Source of the DNA: Pseudomonadota bacterium
GTDB lineage: Bacteria > Pseudomonadota > Alphaproteobacteria > Paracaedibacterales > CAITNM01
Assembly: GCA_026400695.1 (NCBI GenBank)
Contig: JAPLON010000073.1
Span: 1 to 17,039 of the forward strand
Direction of reading: 5' to 3'
Length of the DNA stretch: 17,039 bases
Shown here one piece after another: positions 16,420-17,039 of the stretch. The translations under genes and the position numbers were made by a program. Every line of letters begins with the position of its first letter. Within the stretch, counting starts at the first letter, position 1. A model generated the notes under the pieces. It saw nothing but the letters and a program-made list of their open reading frames with translations, searched no databases and was not told the DNA's origin.

Positions 16420-17039
16420 ATGAGCAATAGTACGCAGACAACTGATATTAAGCCGGTATCTTTAGAAGAGGAAATGAAGCGCTCGTACCTTGATTATGCG
16501 ATGAGTGTGATCGTTTCGCGTGCTTTACCAGATGTGCGAGATGGCTTGAAGCCAGTGCATCGCCGTATTTTGTACACAATGAAAGAAATTGGGCTTGAGT
16601 ATAATCGCCCACATAAAAAGTCTGCCAACGTTGTTGGTAATGTTATGGCGAAGTATCACCCCCATGGTAACTTAGCTATTTATGATGCAATGGTGCGTTT
16701 GGCGCAGCCGTTTAGCCTTAGGATGCCTTTGGTTGATGGTCAGGGTAACTTTGGTTCAATGGATGGTGATCCACCGGCAGCCGAACGTTATACAGAAGCA
16801 CGTCTAAGCAAACTAGCCCATTCAATACTTGACGATATTGATTTAGATACCGTCGATTTTCGTGCTAACTACGATGACACAACGGTTGAGCCTACTGTTC
16901 TTCCGTCGAAATTTCCGAATCTTTTGGTTAATGGTACTAGCGGAATTGCTGTTGGTATGGCCACTAACATTCCTACCCATAACTTAGGTGAAATTATTGA
17001 TGCTACTTGTGCGTTGATCGATAATCCAGAACTGACCCT
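16420..17039 (+). CDS. gyrA: DNA gyrase subunit A, N-terminal part (runs off the window)
   Basis: GyrA is the breakage-rejoining subunit of DNA gyrase, which introduces negative supercoils. The first 206 codons are present and the frame is open at the right edge. The start ATG leads into [20 protein letters not shown] and [18 protein letters not shown], then [34 protein letters not shown] and [12 protein letters not shown], with the catalytic Tyr in ERYTE. The [12 protein letters not shown] string identifies GyrA rather than ParC. Where E. coli GyrA has Asp82-Ser83, this protein has Asn84-Leu85 ([10 protein letters not shown]); the residue matching Asp87 is kept. Ser83Leu is a well-known quinolone-resistance change in E. 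coli. No clear Shine-Dalgarno sequence precedes the ATG, and nearby ATGs upstream are out of frame. Confidence 0.97.
   Translation, partial: MSNSTQTTDIKPVSLEEEMKRSYLDYAMSVIVSRALPDVRDGLKPVHRRILYTMKEIGLEYNRPHKKSANVVGNVMAKYHPHGNLAIYDAMVRLAQPFSLRMPLVDGQGNFGSMDGDPPAAERYTEARLSKLAHSILDDIDLDTVDFRANYDDTTVEPTVLPSKFPNLLVNGTSGIAVGMATNIPTHNLGEIIDATCALIDNPELT

Noticed and set aside
16420..17039. ParC instead of GyrA
   Set aside because: The [21 protein letters not shown] region (split by its usual GyrA spacing) and KKSA...VVG motif are GyrA-like; ParC has a different DDP-containing string there.
1..17039. tRNA genes, CRISPR arrays, insertion sequences or prophage genes
   Set aside because: None seen: gaps are short and hold no cloverleaf, regular repeats, transposase or integrase.

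Overview
The window is an AT-rich, densely coding piece of a bacterial chromosome. It most likely comes from a host-associated alphaproteobacterium, with Holosporales or Rickettsiales the best guess. A short Usg-family protein, a group seen essentially in Alphaproteobacteria, supports this. So do the alphaproteobacterial style of MetG and GyrA, the trmD-rplS pair, and a GlpT-type organophosphate transporter of the sort used by intracellular bacteria. Assignment below class level is inference. No stretch longer than about 110 bases lacks a gene, and I see no tRNA, rRNA, CRISPR array or insertion sequence.

Layout. (1) 2-961, plus strand: the 3' part of an unrecognised gene with a faint F-box-like segment. 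It faces rplS across a 46-base gap that holds a paired CCACGTGG palindrome. (2) 1008-10799, all minus strand and tightly packed: mrcA (PBP1A), a glpT-like transporter, a giant alpha-2-macroglobulin (A2M), trmD and rplS. Gaps are 22, 0, 3 and 26 bases, so one transcript is likely. (3) 10903-11679, minus strand: tatD, 103 bases upstream of mrcA. (4) 11735 onward, plus strand: metK and metG, then two adjacent small secreted proteins sharing a Cys-Asn-Cys motif, a DUF952 protein, usg, and the first 206 codons of gyrA, which runs off the window.

How the genes fit together. mrcA builds peptidoglycan, and the A2M is an exported protease trap that in other bacteria is paired with a class A PBP (PbpC in E. 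coli). This cluster therefore looks like an envelope maintenance and defence unit, with the phosphate-ester importer between them. metK and metG share use of methionine, for S-adenosylmethionine and for Met-tRNA. metK is intact, unlike the decayed copies known in some Rickettsia. trmD and rplS are detached from the rpsP-rimM half of the classical operon.

The points most worth a second look are: the tandem CNC-motif secreted paralogs; the A2M thioester motif reading CNQQ instead of CxEQ; the transporter with Gln-Gln in place of the His-Asn pair of GlpT; and GyrA carrying Asn-Leu where Asp82-Ser83 normally stand in the quinolone-binding region.
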